Below, one piece after another: positions 9,979 through 19,161 of a stretch of 48,573 bases of DNA. This DNA comes from Candidatus Brockarchaeota archaeon (GTDB lineage Archaea; Thermoproteota; EX4484-205; JAAOZP01). The translations under genes and the position numbers were made by a program. The first letter of the stretch is position 1, and the number at the start of each line of letters is the position of its first letter. A model generated the notes under the pieces. It saw only the letters and a list, made by a program, of their open reading frames with translations, did no database searches and was not told the origin of the DNA. The stretch spans positions 1-48,573 of the forward strand of contig JAFNJB010000023.1 of NCBI GenBank assembly GCA_017601245.1, in the 5' to 3' direction.

Positions 9979-10577
9979 CTAGCATGTTACATCGGAACTC
10001 TTAAACCCAGTACAAGGACCAAAATCCATAGTGAGATACCCTCTACTCCTGAAGAACAATAAAGCGATGAATTCTCCAATATACTCTTCAATCTTACCAT
10101 AATACTTTACCAAGAGAATTTTCGAAGGAACGTAGCCCACTTTTTCAAGGTCTTTTCTAAAACGGTATTTCACTTTTTCTATAATTATTTCCCACTCTTC
10201 AAGGGTGGAGTGATATTTGTAGTAGCTTGGAAAGCGCCCCGCTGAGATAAACGAATTTCACCCACATGGGTTCTTTTAACAGATCTTTATTCTCTTCCCA
10301 ATGGTCCATGAATGTCTTTCCTAAGAACGGAAAACATATTTTGATACTTTCCTCAGAGGTCATAGGAGGACTCGCTAAGATATATCTGCCTAATGGGACT
10401 CGGGTATACATTACTATCATACTGCATATAAACTAAGAATAATGTCTTCATAACGGGATCTTCAACCTTAAGATCTACATAACCATCAAAAATAGGTTTA
10501 AGCCCCCAAAGAACCTTCTTATTAATCAAATCGCGAAATACTGCTTCAAATGTTCTTTCCAATAGAGAACGTTCCAT
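9979..10577 (-). pseudogene. frameshifted gene of unknown function
   Basis: Three minus-strand ORFs (10353-10577, 10199-10420, 9979-10173) form one continuous-looking protein across frame changes (...VYMQYDSNVYPSPI / MIVMYTRVPLGRYILASPPMTSEESIKICFPF... / MKYRFRKDLEKVGYVPSKILLVKYYG...). Confidence 0.5.
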
Positions 10578-10700
10578 GGTTATGTGATAGCTTACTCATA
10601 AAGGAGAATTAAGCCTTTCGATTTTTGAACTTAAAAATCATGCACTAAAACCTAATTATGGAAAAAGAAGACGATACCTATACCTAATTTAGTATGAGTA

Positions 10701-10714
10701 CCAGTGGGCCCGTA
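10701..10714 (+). repeat. putative attR core
   Basis: ccagtgggcccgta, 13/14 match in direct orientation to tRNA-Arg 3' end, at the far edge of the non-housekeeping segment. Confidence 0.45.
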
Positions 10715-10738
10715 TTTTTAGGTGAAAATACTATAGGA

Positions 10739-11449
<711 letters not shown>

Positions 11450-11486
11450 TCAATCTTGCAATTTAAAAACTTAACTCTGAATATTC

Positions 11487-13265
11487 TTAGTAGTAATATT
11501 TGTTCTGAGCTCTTTGGAGCCTATCCGTCTTAGAATCTTTCTTGTTTATTCTTGGACGAAGGTTATCTGGTTCCCTCCTAATAGTTACATCAAGATATTT
11601 CAGAAGACTATTCATGCCTTCTGCAACAGCCATAGGCTGAGAGGCTTGTCCGAAAACGCTTGGTTCACCCTGAATGAATATAAGCCTATCTGATAAGAAG
11701 TCTAATGCGGCAATGTCATGTTCAACAACGAATGCTGAAGACTTTTTAGCAAGAACAGTATGACGTATTGCCCGTATTACTGTTAGCCTTTGTTCGACAT
11801 CAAGATAAGCGCAAGGCTCGTCTAAGAAGTATATTGGAGAATCTCTTAACAATGCTGTACAGATAGCGAGTGCCTGAAGCTCACCACCACTGAGAGTTTC
11901 TGCAAGCCTGTCTGAAAGGCGGTCTAGTTTAAGGGGCTTTATCAATTCGTCTTGGAGAAATTCAGGTATCTCACCTCCATAAGCTTCTTTCAAGATATCG
12001 CTGACGACTCCTTTAAACAATCCTGAAACATATTGCGGTTTATAACCTATTTTCTTAATAACCTCTCCCTCAGGAATTGAAGAATCCCCAAGGAAGCTTT
12101 TCAAAAGCTCTTTGAGCATGGTCGTCTTGCCTATACCATTTGGACCAGCTATTCCTATAACCTCACCTACACCTATTGAGCCACTTTCTGCACTAAGATG
12201 GAAGTTACCTATTGAAACTTCTATAGTAGGCCATTCGAACATTTTAACTTGAGGAGTTTCCTCAGTCCTCACGTGTGCATGGAATTTTATACTGTCTTTC
12301 CTAAAGCGAATATTCTCCTGTCTTATGTAACCCTCCAGATAAGAATTTATCCCGACTCTAGCGGAAAGTACCTGTGAAACAATACCATAGACTGACGGTT
12401 GACCATACATTATTACTACATAGTCGGCTAAATAGTCTAGAATGGTCAAGTCATGCTCTACGACTACTACGATCTTATTCTCTTCCTTCAGTGAAGCTAT
12501 TAGGTCCGCTGCTTTAAGCCGTTGCCTCACATCTAGGAAACTAGATGGTTCATCGAATAAGTATACGTCTCCCTCCCTCATACATGCCGCTGCTATTGCA
12601 AGTCTTTGTAGCTCTCCGCCACTAAGCGTATTAACCCTATTGTTTAAAACTCTTTTCAAATCCAATTGTTCGATAATCCTGTCAAAAGCCTTTTTCTCAT
12701 CTATCCTCTCAAGAACCTCCTCCACTTTTTTCTCTCCAATCAGCCTTGGAATTTCATCCAAGTATTGGGGCTTGTAAATACACTTCAACCTACCTTTGAA
12801 AATCTTCTCAACAAGATTAAACGATACATTGCCCCTGAGGGCAGTAAGTATATCTTCAGTATTAACTTCCTCACCTACTCTACCAAGATTTGGCTTCACT
12901 AAGCCTCCGATTATTTTAAGCACCGTAGATTTACCTATGCCGTTTTCTCCAAGTATGCCAGTAACTGAGCCTGGTGAGAGAGCGGGGAAACCATAGAGTT
13001 TGAAGGCATTTACCCCATAACGATGAAAAACCTTCTTCTCTAATTCGTCTGGAAGATTGACAACCGATATAGCATTGAACGGACACTTTCTTACACATAT
13101 GCAACAGCCACTACATAGGTACTCATTTATTACCGGAGGTTCATCGTCTTTAACGAAATATATTGCTTCCTGTCCTGTTCTCACTATCGGACAGTATTTC
13201 CTACACGGCTTGCCACATTTAGTTGGCTTACATGAATCCTTCTCTATTACTGCAACCCTGACCAA
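11487..13265 (-). CDS. rli1: ABCE1/Rli1 ribosome-recycling ATPase
   Basis: 592 aa; N-terminal Fe-S cysteines (CKPTKCGKPCRKYCPIVRTG, CSGCCICVRKCPFNAI) and two ABC domains (GENGIGKST, LSGGELQRLAIAAA; GPNGIGKTT, LSGGELQALAIC). Confidence 0.96.
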   Translation of the reverse strand: MVRVAVIEKDSCKPTKCGKPCRKYCPIVRTGQEAIYFVKDDEPPVINEYLCSGCCICVRKCPFNAISVVNLPDELEKKVFHRYGVNAFKLYGFPALSPGSVTGILGENGIGKSTVLKIIGGLVKPNLGRVGEEVNTEDILTALRGNVSFNLVEKIFKGRLKCIYKPQYLDEIPRLIGEKKVEEVLERIDEKKAFDRIIEQLDLKRVLNNRVNTLSGGELQRLAIAAACMREGDVYLFDEPSSFLDVRQRLKAADLIASLKEENKIVVVVEHDLTILDYLADYVVIMYGQPSVYGIVSQVLSARVGINSYLEGYIRQENIRFRKDSIKFHAHVRTEETPQVKMFEWPTIEVSIGNFHLSAESGSIGVGEVIGIAGPNGIGKTTMLKELLKSFLGDSSIPEGEVIKKIGYKPQYVSGLFKGVVSDILKEAYGGEIPEFLQDELIKPLKLDRLSDRLAETLSGGELQALAICTALLRDSPIYFLDEPCAYLDVEQRLTVIRAIRHTVLAKKSSAFVVEHDIAALDFLSDRLIFIQGEPSVFGQASQPMAVAEGMNSLLKYLDVTIRREPDNLRPRINKKDSKTDRLQRAQNKYYY

Positions 13266-13339
13266 TATAGATCACACTTCTTCTCAATAAAGAAAAATGA
13301 AATTTGAAAAAATAATATTGGGATTTTCTCTTTTACGTG

Positions 13340-13435
13340 CTACCACTCTTCTTCCAGTTCCTCTTCCCAGTCTTCCTCTTCTTCCCATTCTTCCTCTTCT
13401 TCTTCCCATTCTTCTTCATCGAAATCTTCGCTCAT
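13340..13435 (-). CDS. 31-aa highly acidic Glu/Trp microprotein
   Basis: Minus-strand ATG...TAG: MSEDFDEEEWEEEEEEWEEEEDWEEELEEEW*; intergenic, upstream of rli1; below the ORF-track length cutoff. Confidence 0.6.
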   Translation of the reverse strand: MSEDFDEEEWEEEEEEWEEEEDWEEELEEEW

Positions 13436-13535
13436 ATTAGGTCGGATGAGGTTTGAAAAACAGGTATAAAAACATATCTCTTAAACAACTAACGGTTAAA
13501 AATAGCCTTTAAACCTATTTAAGCTTAGATTTCGA

Positions 13536-14267
13536 TTAGAGTTCTAATTCTCCAGCAGATAGTGTTACCGTTGTTCGCTCTTCCATTCTCTCTATAACAC
13601 CATCTCTTAGCCAAGCTAGTTTATCTGAAACATCAACCATTTTCAGGTCGTGCGTGGCACATATTACAGTAGTGTTCCTCTCTACTTTAAGCCTGTAGAG
13701 AATTTGGACTATAGAAAGACCAGTAGCCAGATCAAGGTTGCCAGTGGGCTCGTCCGCAAGTATTATAGACGGATTGTTGGCAAGTGCTCTTGCTATTGCA
13801 ACTCTTTGCTGCTGTCCGCCAGAAAGCTCATGAGGCCTGTGCGTAAGCCTGTCGCCTAATCCCACTATCTCTAAAAGCTCCGCAGCTCTTTTAATACGTT
13901 CATCTTTCTTGATTCCGAGGAAAATCATTGGGAGAGCAACATTGTCTTGCGCAGACAAAACGGGTATCAGGTTGAAAGTTTGAAAAATATAGCCTATTTT
14001 CCTACTCCTGACCCATGCTAATTGACGATCACTCATTTTAGCTAAATCCATCCCATCTATTAGAACGCTTCCGCTTGTAGGTCTATCTAGCCCGCCGATC
14101 ATGTTGAAGAGCGTTGTTTTCCCACTTCCAGAGGGGCCCATTATCGAGATGTATTCTCCTCTCTTAACCTGAAGGTTGATTCCTCTCAAAGCCTTTACAA
14201 CACCGCTTTTTAGAACATAATTCTTGGTTACTTCTTTAACATCTACTACCAGAGGCGATGTTTCCAA
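13536..14267 (-). CDS. ABC transporter ATP-binding protein (LolD/MacB-like)
   Basis: 243 aa; [55 protein letters not shown]. Confidence 0.9.
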   Translation of the reverse strand: METSPLVVDVKEVTKNYVLKSGVVKALRGINLQVKRGEYISIMGPSGSGKTTLFNMIGGLDRPTSGSVLIDGMDLAKMSDRQLAWVRSRKIGYIFQTFNLIPVLSAQDNVALPMIFLGIKKDERIKRAAELLEIVGLGDRLTHRPHELSGGQQQRVAIARALANNPSIILADEPTGNLDLATGLSIVQILYRLKVERNTTVICATHDLKMVDVSDKLAWLRDGVIERMEERTTVTLSAGELEL

Positions 14268-14326
14268 GGCTACTTTATCTTATTTTTAAGGAGGTATTTA
14301 ATCTTTATGTAATGTAAAGGATCAAC

Positions 14327-14869
14327 CTATAAGTAGCTTATTGCAATCCTTTCTTTAACCATTTCGAGTATTCGATGATAATCGGCTTCTACGTTTTCCA
14401 TGCCAAATTCTCTAAAAAGTTCTCTCCATAGGTTTACGAACGATTCCCTATCTTCAAATGGTTTAAAGTTAGACCCTCTTTCAGAAAACTCTTTTTCTAG
14501 GATACTTACCGCCTCTTCCAATTCATCGACAGATTCCGATGCTAGCAATATTGTGGCCATTTCATGGGAGGATACTCCTATTTTAGACAATGCTTCTTGA
14601 AAGTTTCTTTTACCGTAAAGAGCCACTAGAAGTTCTTGTTCGAACCCTTTTAACAAATTGTAGTTATATTTGAAAGCCTGATGAACATTGTAGAGGAGGA
14701 AAGGAACAAGTTCGGAAACCAGAGAACCATGTTTAAAGAATTGTAAAAGAACTTTTCTACCATGCTTAACTCTTGCAACTATGTCAGCCCAATCCTCAGG
14801 CAGGGGGTTAGCTGAAAACAACGTAAAGTAGAGAGATAATTCTTTTATTGCTTTAATACTCACGATCAA
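14327..14869 (-). CDS. KEOPS complex subunit Cgi121 homolog (putative)
   Basis: 180 aa; central EQELLVALYGKRNFQEALSKIGVS resembles Cgi121 (ELLxxxxGxRQIxEAxxxxG) and C-term HRILEMVKERIAISYL. Confidence 0.6.
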   Translation of the reverse strand: MIVSIKAIKELSLYFTLFSANPLPEDWADIVARVKHGRKVLLQFFKHGSLVSELVPFLLYNVHQAFKYNYNLLKGFEQELLVALYGKRNFQEALSKIGVSSHEMATILLASESVDELEEAVSILEKEFSERGSNFKPFEDRESFVNLWRELFREFGMENVEADYHRILEMVKERIAISYL

Positions 14870-14919
14870 ATTATTAGGAGGCTAGAAATAAAAACATTTA
14901 TTCTTCATGTTACAGGATT

Positions 14920-15519
14920 GTGGTAAAGATGGAGTTTGAAGTAGTAAGCTGGGAAAATTTCTATCAACTCACTCTAGAACTTGTCGATAAGGTTTTAAAA
15001 TCAGGCTATAATCCTGACGTGATTGTCGGTATCTCTAGAGGGGGGCTCGTACCCCTAAGAATATTCTCAGACGAATTTGAAGACGTTGAAATAGGGGTCA
15101 TAAGAGTCGTCTTCTACGAGGACGTTAAGAAGACAGGAAGCGAACCTAAGATAATTCAAGATGTCAATGTGAATGTCGCCGGAAGGAGGGTGCTGATAGT
15201 TGATGATGTGGCAGATACTGGAAGAAGCCTTGAGACTGTGCGCAATCATATTCAAAGCAAGGGGGCTTTAAGCGTTAAGATCGCAACGGTTTACTACAAG
15301 CCGTGGAGTATACTTAAGCCAGATTATTACGTTAAGAAGACTGAGAAATGGATAATTTTCCCACATGAGATAGGCGAAACTATCAGGAAGCTTGCTAAAC
15401 GTGAACTTAAGGAGGGGGGGAAGACTGTTGAAGAATTTAGGGAGATGCTTATAGACATAGGACTGCCTCCCATGATTGTCGATAACTATCTTAGGAGGAT
15501 TAAACCGGAGGGTCTTTGA
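14920..15519 (+). CDS. purine-type phosphoribosyltransferase
   Basis: 199 aa; VDKVLKSGYNPDVIVGISRGGLVPLRIFSDE and PRPP loop RRVLIVDDVADTGRSLE. Likely start is an internal Met (KMEFEVV...). Confidence 0.88.
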   Translation: MVKMEFEVVSWENFYQLTLELVDKVLKSGYNPDVIVGISRGGLVPLRIFSDEFEDVEIGVIRVVFYEDVKKTGSEPKIIQDVNVNVAGRRVLIVDDVADTGRSLETVRNHIQSKGALSVKIATVYYKPWSILKPDYYVKKTEKWIIFPHEIGETIRKLAKRELKEGGKTVEEFREMLIDIGLPPMIVDNYLRRIKPEGL

Positions 15520-15588
15520 TTTCAGAGAGGTGCATGGTCTTCATCGAGAAGACTCTCAGAGCAGGTCAGTTTACATCATCAAATACTA
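15518..15588 (-). ncRNA. candidate box C/D guide sRNA, antisense just downstream of the phosphoribosyltransferase
   Basis: Minus strand: ttTGATGAtgtaaactgacctgctCTGAgagtcttcTCGATGAagaccatgcacctctCTGAaatc, i.e. C, D', C'-like and D boxes in order; D-guide complements agaggtgcatgg. Confidence 0.5.
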
Positions 15589-15628
15589 TACTTCTTAGTC
15601 ATATTTAAATGTGAAATTCGTTTTAAAG

Positions 15629-16012
15629 CTAGTTCTTACTTAAAATCTGTTCGAAAATTGTTGAAGAGAGATTATAGAGGAAATCGCTTATTTCAATAGC
15701 CTCCTCCTCAGATAATTGCACTTTGTCAAATTTTTCGAGAGCCTTATCGTATAGGCTTCTAATTCTAAATTCAATTGGATTAGAAATCTCTTCGTTAATG
15801 TTATAAACCCCATACTTACTTATGGGAGGGAAAAGCAGGTTAATCATCATCCTACTCGAGACAATAGACATTCTAGCATATACCAGCTTCATAGGATACG
15901 ATGCTTTTTTAGATTCTTTAAGGTATGCTTCAGCCTCTCTGAGCATTCTCTTCAACCAACCGTAGTCTGAAATAGATAGGAATATGGGTATACTATTCTC
16001 CTCCAACTTCAA
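15629..16012 (-). CDS. uncharacterised helical protein
   Basis: 127 aa ORF, overlaps the 3' end of eS17 by 20 nt (start may be downstream). Confidence 0.6.
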   Translation of the reverse strand: MKLEENSIPIFLSISDYGWLKRMLREAEAYLKESKKASYPMKLVYARMSIVSSRMMINLLFPPISKYGVYNINEEISNPIEFRIRSLYDKALEKFDKVQLSEEEAIEISDFLYNLSSTIFEQILSKN

Positions 16013-16253
16013 CCGCCTCTTCCTCCCGCTTCTTAGTTGACGACTTGACCGATGTTATGTATCCTGCAACACGGTTTAATATCTTCTTTGACCTGAAAAC
16101 TGCAATCTTTCTTAAAAACTCCTTATTGGCGTAATAGTCATCACTAAACCTATCCCCGTATTTTTCTAACAGCATTTTAGCAATCCCCTTGATTTTTCCA
16201 TCATATACCTTTCCCAAGCCATAGGAGGGTTTTATGAAAACCCTAATAAACAT
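15993..16253 (-). CDS. rps17e: ribosomal protein eS17
   Basis: From internal Met: MFIRVFIKPSYGLGKVYDGKIKGIAKMLLEKYGDRFSDDYYANKEFLRKIAVFRSKKILNRVAGYITS... matches S17e pattern (KxxLxEKYxDxFxxDFxxNKxxL...SKKLRNRIAGYIT). Start adjusted from the ORF track. Confidence 0.85.
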   Translation of the reverse strand: MFIRVFIKPSYGLGKVYDGKIKGIAKMLLEKYGDRFSDDYYANKEFLRKIAVFRSKKILNRVAGYITSVKSSTKKREEEAVEVGGE

Positions 16254-16281
16254 TGTTCCTCCTGGCAGGAAAAAGCTTTTA

Positions 16282-16295
16282 AAAAGTAGATTTAA
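16282..16295 (+). promoter_or_regulatory. putative BRE/TATA element of the thermosome gene
   Basis: gcttttaaaaagta upstream of the GGAGGTGG SD and ATG at 16322. Confidence 0.4.
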
Positions 16296-16321
16296 AGTTG
16301 AATCTTGGAGGTGGTGTCTAA

Positions 16322-17935
16322 ATGTCATATGAACAATTCAGACCAGCCATAGTATTGAAAGAGACAACCATTAGGAGAAGTAAGGAAGAGGCTTATGAAA
16401 ACAATATTATAGCGTCACTCATAATAGGAGAGATAGTAAGAACAGCCTACGGCCCCCGTGGGTTGAACAAGCTACTAGTTGGTTCAGTTGGAGATATAAC
16501 AGTTACGAAAACTGGTGTAACCGTTCTCAGTGAAGCGAATATTGAACATCCAGTCGGTAAAATAATCATGGATGCTACCAAAGCATTAGAAAAGGAAGTG
16601 GGAGATGGGACAACATCCCTCATACTCTTGATGTGTGACCTTGTGAAAAATGCTTACGAGTTATATAAGCAGGGTATAAGTCCTATCTCGATAAGCAGAG
16701 GTTATCATAATGCATTGTCAGAAGCACTTAAACAATTGGAGAAAGACGCTAAGCTGGCCGATATCTCAGACAAGGATTTACTGAAGAGAGTTGCTGAAAC
16801 AGCCATTACATTCTTCTCATCGGAAGAAGAGAGAAAAATGCTTGCTGAAATCGCTCTAGAAGCGGCTAGTAGAATAATTGAAAAGAGGAATGGTGGATAC
16901 TATGCCGATATAGATTGGGTTAGCATAATTAGGAAACGAGGAAACGAGATATTAAATTCCAGGCTGATTAATGGAGTAATAGTTGATAAAGAAATCGTTC
17001 ATCCAAATATGAATAAAGTTGTAGAGGATGCAAGAATAGCATTGATAGATTATGCTCTTGAAGTTAAGAAGACTGAAATATCGACTGAAATAGAGGTTAA
17101 AACAACAGAAGAGCTACGCAGATTCATGGAAGAGGAGGAGAAAATGATTCGTGACAAAGTTGATGCAATAGTTAAGTCTGGAGCAAACGTTGTTTTCTGT
17201 CAGAAAGGGATAGATGAATTAGCACAGCAATACCTTTACAAGAATGGGATAACAGCAGTTAGAAGGGTTAAAAGGTCGGACATGGAGAGGCTTGAAAGAG
17301 CAACTCATGGGACTATAGTATCGGATCCTGAAGACATTACCGCAGATAAATTGGGTAGAGCTAAGCTTGTAAAGGAAGAAGTCTTTGAAAACGAGAAAAT
17401 CGTTTTCGTAGAGGGGTGTGAAGAACCCAAGGCAGTCTCCATACTATTGAGAAGTGTAAACGAGGATCTTCTAAAGGAATATGAAAGAGAATTAAAACAC
17501 GCACTTTCAGCCGTTCTAAGCCTTTACAAGGATCCAAGGTACGTTATTGGCGGAGGAGCCGAATTAATGGAAATAGAGAAGGCGATAAGGGGAAAGGCTG
17601 AGATGATGGAAGGTGAAGAAAGGCTCATTTTCGAATCTTTTGCAGACAGTATAGAATCGCTAGTAAGGACTCTTGTAGCTAACGTTGGGATGAAGCCAAT
17701 GACAACAATGGCCACGCTTAAGAAGAAACACTTATCCAGCGACGGAGCGACTTATGGAATAGACGCCATAAGAAGAGAAGTGGATAATCTTGATGGGAGA
17801 GTGATTGAGCCATACATAATTGTAAAAAGTTGGTTAACATCTGCCGTCGAACTAGCATCTACCATAATCGGCGTAGACGAGGTAATAATATCGTATAGAC
17901 CAAAAGAAGAGAAAGAAGAGAAGAAAAAAGATTAA
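16322..17935 (+). CDS. thermosome (group II chaperonin) subunit
   Basis: 537 aa; RTAYGPRGLNKLLVGSVGDITVTKTGVTVL, EVGDGTTSLILL, GGGAELMEIEKAIRG. Confidence 0.95.
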   Translation: MSYEQFRPAIVLKETTIRRSKEEAYENNIIASLIIGEIVRTAYGPRGLNKLLVGSVGDITVTKTGVTVLSEANIEHPVGKIIMDATKALEKEVGDGTTSLILLMCDLVKNAYELYKQGISPISISRGYHNALSEALKQLEKDAKLADISDKDLLKRVAETAITFFSSEEERKMLAEIALEAASRIIEKRNGGYYADIDWVSIIRKRGNEILNSRLINGVIVDKEIVHPNMNKVVEDARIALIDYALEVKKTEISTEIEVKTTEELRRFMEEEEKMIRDKVDAIVKSGANVVFCQKGIDELAQQYLYKNGITAVRRVKRSDMERLERATHGTIVSDPEDITADKLGRAKLVKEEVFENEKIVFVEGCEEPKAVSILLRSVNEDLLKEYERELKHALSAVLSLYKDPRYVIGGGAELMEIEKAIRGKAEMMEGEERLIFESFADSIESLVRTLVANVGMKPMTTMATLKKKHLSSDGATYGIDAIRREVDNLDGRVIEPYIIVKSWLTSAVELASTIIGVDEVIISYRPKEEKEEKKKD

Positions 17936-18224
17936 TCCAATTCGTAAATACTCTGCTTTTTGCCTAATTTCTTTCATCGTCCTTTACTAAAATAACTCAA
18001 TCTTTGAGAGAAATCGAATTAACTTTCAGATAGGCTTGGAAGGATTGTAATATGCGATAAAGCTTTGAGACGTGAATAATAATCTCTACGATCATCAAAT
18101 CGCACCATCCCTTTCTTCACAAGAGGCCGCTATCCGAATTGGTATAGCACTTGCATAGTGGTCCATGATAAGCAGGTAATGCATATTCTTGAGCTCAAAT
18201 AAAGATAATTAAATATTTAAAAAA

Positions 18225-18299
18225 TGCTCCGACCGGGATTTGAACCCGGGCCCCGAGCTCGAGAGGCTCGTATGCTTGACCGGGCTACACCATCGGAGC
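18225..18299 (-). tRNA. tRNA-Glu(CTC)
   Basis: Minus strand GCTCCGA...GTGTAGCCCGGTCAAGCATA CGAGC-CTCTCGA-GCTCG GGG CCCGGGTTCAAATCCCGG TCGGAGC A. Confidence 0.92.
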
Positions 18300-18401
18300 T
18301 GAAAACTCTTTTCAAAAAGGTGGAAATAAATCTTTTGCCCCATCTAATCCACGAGTCTTCTAATTTTTATGAGCCATTAGGTTTGCTTAAAAACCTCTTT
18401 G

Positions 18402-19046
18402 CTAGCTCTTTCTATCTATTAGAACGTAACTATTCATGCCATATTCTAATGCAATTATATTTCTCAAGCCTGTTTTCTCGCACATCCCCCTTAGCATTAC
18501 AGCGTCCATTAAGAAGTAGAACCTTTTGTGAATACCCCATTTTATTAAGAAGTAATCCTCACTTATTCTTTCAACTTTCTTTAAGACCTTTTTATCCCTA
18601 AGTATTTTACTGGACCATGATGATATGAGTAGCCAGCCTCCGTCTTTTAAAGCATCTTGCATGTCCATTATAGCTTTAAGAACATCGTTTTTCTTCAGGT
18701 GATGTATAGTAGCTATGCAAATTATCCCGTCGAAGACATTGTTCCTAAAGGGAAGATTAGTCAAAGCGTATTGTACATAATGAGTATTGGAATTAGACCT
18801 TTTCTCTTTACACCGTTTTAGCATGTTTCTAGAAATGTCTCCAGCAATCAAAACGCTCTTTTCACCAAAGGGTCCTAGGTTTCTACAATTGCCACAACCA
18901 TTATCTAGTATTATTTTAGAGCTCCTTGCAAATCCTTTTGCCACTAGTATTTCAAGGAAGGAGTCTGGGCGGGTTCTTGTCTTATCGAACTCCTCATATA
19001 CCGTATCATAAAACTCCATAATCTTCTTCTGATGTTCAAAATCCAT
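18402..19046 (-). CDS. class I SAM-dependent methyltransferase (Trm9/ALKBH8-like)
   Basis: 214 aa; FDKTRTRPDSFLEILVAKG...IILDNGCGNCRNL, IAGDISRNML, FDGIICIATIHHL. Confidence 0.8.
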   Translation of the reverse strand: MDFEHQKKIMEFYDTVYEEFDKTRTRPDSFLEILVAKGFARSSKIILDNGCGNCRNLGPFGEKSVLIAGDISRNMLKRCKEKRSNSNTHYVQYALTNLPFRNNVFDGIICIATIHHLKKNDVLKAIMDMQDALKDGGWLLISSWSSKILRDKKVLKKVERISEDYFLIKWGIHKRFYFLMDAVMLRGMCEKTGLRNIIALEYGMNSYVLIDRKS

Positions 19047-19161
19047 AGTGTTTTTAGAAATACTACGGGTTATAAGCTTGAAACCTATTTATTAGGATCC
19101 GGAAGTGGACTATGTTTATAAGCATCCTAACGGAAAACAATAATGGTTAGGATAGAGAAGG

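Larger units (their letters stand above)
6675..10714. mobile_element. Remnant of an integrated element adjacent to tRNA-Arg(GCG), bounded by a degenerate copy of the tRNA 3' end
   Basis: Decayed integrase directly downstream of tRNA; att-like repeat ccagYgggcccgta at 6663-6676 and 10701-10714 (13/14 identical, direct); interior contains non-housekeeping genes and pseudogenes. Confidence 0.55.

Noticed and set aside
12442-12996. Plus-strand ORFs of 111, 78 and 66 aa
   Set aside because: Antisense to rli1; no independent start/SD or domain signal.
16254-16328. N-terminal 25 residues of the 15993-16328 ORF
   Set aside because: The S17e-like sequence starts at the internal Met; the upstream part overlaps the thermosome promoter/SD and start.
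18061-18110. Minus-strand TTTGATGATCG resembling a C box
   Set aside because: No properly spaced D', C' or D box (next CTGA about 80 nt away); not supported as a C/D sRNA.
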